Of a stretch of 64,000 bases of DNA, positions 63,469-64,000 are shown one piece after another. Origin of the DNA: Euptelea pleiosperma (Eukaryota > Streptophyta > Magnoliopsida > Ranunculales > Eupteleaceae); the NCBI GenBank assembly GCA_035048495.1, contig CM068546.1:9350435-9414434 (forward strand), in the 5' to 3' direction. The notes beneath the pieces are model-generated. The model ran no database searches and had not been told where the DNA came from. It saw only the letters and a program-made list of their open reading frames with translations. Within the stretch, counting starts at the first letter, position 1. Each line of letters opens with the position of its first letter. The position numbers and the translations under genes are program-made.

Positions 63469-63662
63469 GAAAAAAAATTCGCTGGCCCCAGGGGACTTCA
63501 AACTTTGATGTCCACCTCCCAAAATGTCTGCCAAGTACCCCTTGTTAACCACTAACCAGGGATTTAACTCAGGTTGAGTTAAGGGATTGAAGCACATGTC
63601 TGACATTTTGGGTGAGGAGACTTCAAAGTTTGAAGTTCCCCATGGCCAGCAAATGTTTTCTC
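63469..63662. mobile_element. Small foldback MITE with GAGAAAA termini
   Basis: gaaaaaaaattcgctggcc and the inverse of ggccagcaaatgttttctc form the ends. GTTTTGAACC is repeated exactly at 63459-63468 and 63663-63672. It is a relative of 60231-60402. Confidence 0.88.
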
Positions 63663-63672
63663 GTTTTGAACC

Positions 63673-64000
63673 TGATATTCGCTTAAAAGTGCGTATTTTT
63701 CACTGTTATCTTCTAAGCGTTTTCACACTCTCCTACATTAAAATGCTCTATTTATCTACTTTTCTACGTAAGAGTCTCTTTTGTTGCGTAGAACACACTT
63801 TTCTGGACGAAATGGTATATTTGCATGCATTAAACACATTTTTAAAAGTCTAGACATTGAATCGTTCTGATAAAGTCTCATTACGCGCTTCTTCTGTCGC
63901 AGGAAACTCCGATGGGACAATTCTCGGGACTTGCGAGCTCACATCGATCAGGAAAGCCCATTATCAAAGCTTAAAAAGCCCACATGCTATGACTAGAAGA
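63673..64000. other. Right edge, nothing recognised
   Basis: Plain sequence beyond the duplication without repeat ends or a supported exon. Confidence 0.4.

Overview
This is a transposon-rich nuclear window from a flowering plant. Supporting signs are GT-AG introns of several kb, plant-type Ty1/copia elements with a tRNA-Met-like primer site, L1 and RTE LINEs, tRNA-derived SINEs, CACTA, hAT and Mutator-like MITEs, and a plant-specific envelope quinone oxidoreductase gene. The sequence alone does not fix the species. Gene density is very low and codon context looks like a dicot rather than a grass.

The only clear host genes are two copies, both on the minus strand, of the chloroplast-envelope quinone-oxidoreductase homolog (ceQORH family, medium-chain reductases). 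Copy A has exons at 18969-19040, 13303-13444, 9758-9849 and 3525-4214. Copy B has exons at 58903-58974, 46950-47091, 42816-42907 and 28421-29110. Exon sizes (72, 142, 92 and 690 bp), splice sites and phases are identical, and each encodes 331 residues. Copy A spans 15.5 kb and copy B 30.6 kb. The difference is almost entirely transposons in the introns. A lone RCC1-repeat exon lies near the left edge (about 876-982).

The layout is a direct segmental duplication. Unit A (about 2588-20730) and unit B (about 27531-63120) share 3' flank, introns, promoter and upstream flank. Between them (20.7-27.3 kb) lie foldback MITEs, CACTA-type GC-rich repeats, a roughly 180-bp tandem repeat and a SINE. Insertions in both units predate the duplication: an L1 remnant (7.9-9.6 and 39.9-42.5 kb), RTE tails (16-17.8 and 54.7-56.9 kb) and a copia element (14.5-15.8 and 47.9-54.6 kb). 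Insertions in one unit are younger. In A these are a SINE at 3.0 kb and a copia with TAGCA target duplication at 5.0-7.2 kb. In B they are a nearly full-length copia at 32.3-38.0 kb, a probable solo LTR at 38.1-39.9 kb, two related Mutator-like elements, a 5'-truncated L1 nested in a copia fragment, and possibly organellar-like DNA inside the older copia.

Copy B looks like the conserved gene. Copy A keeps an open frame and splice sites but has lost about 165 bp of 5' leader and a G-box, and it carries replacements at positions conserved in the family. It may be degrading or neofunctionalising. I found no tRNA, rRNA or CRISPR feature and no convincing new host system. The most informative content is the paired insertion history of the two units and several oddly structured mobile elements.
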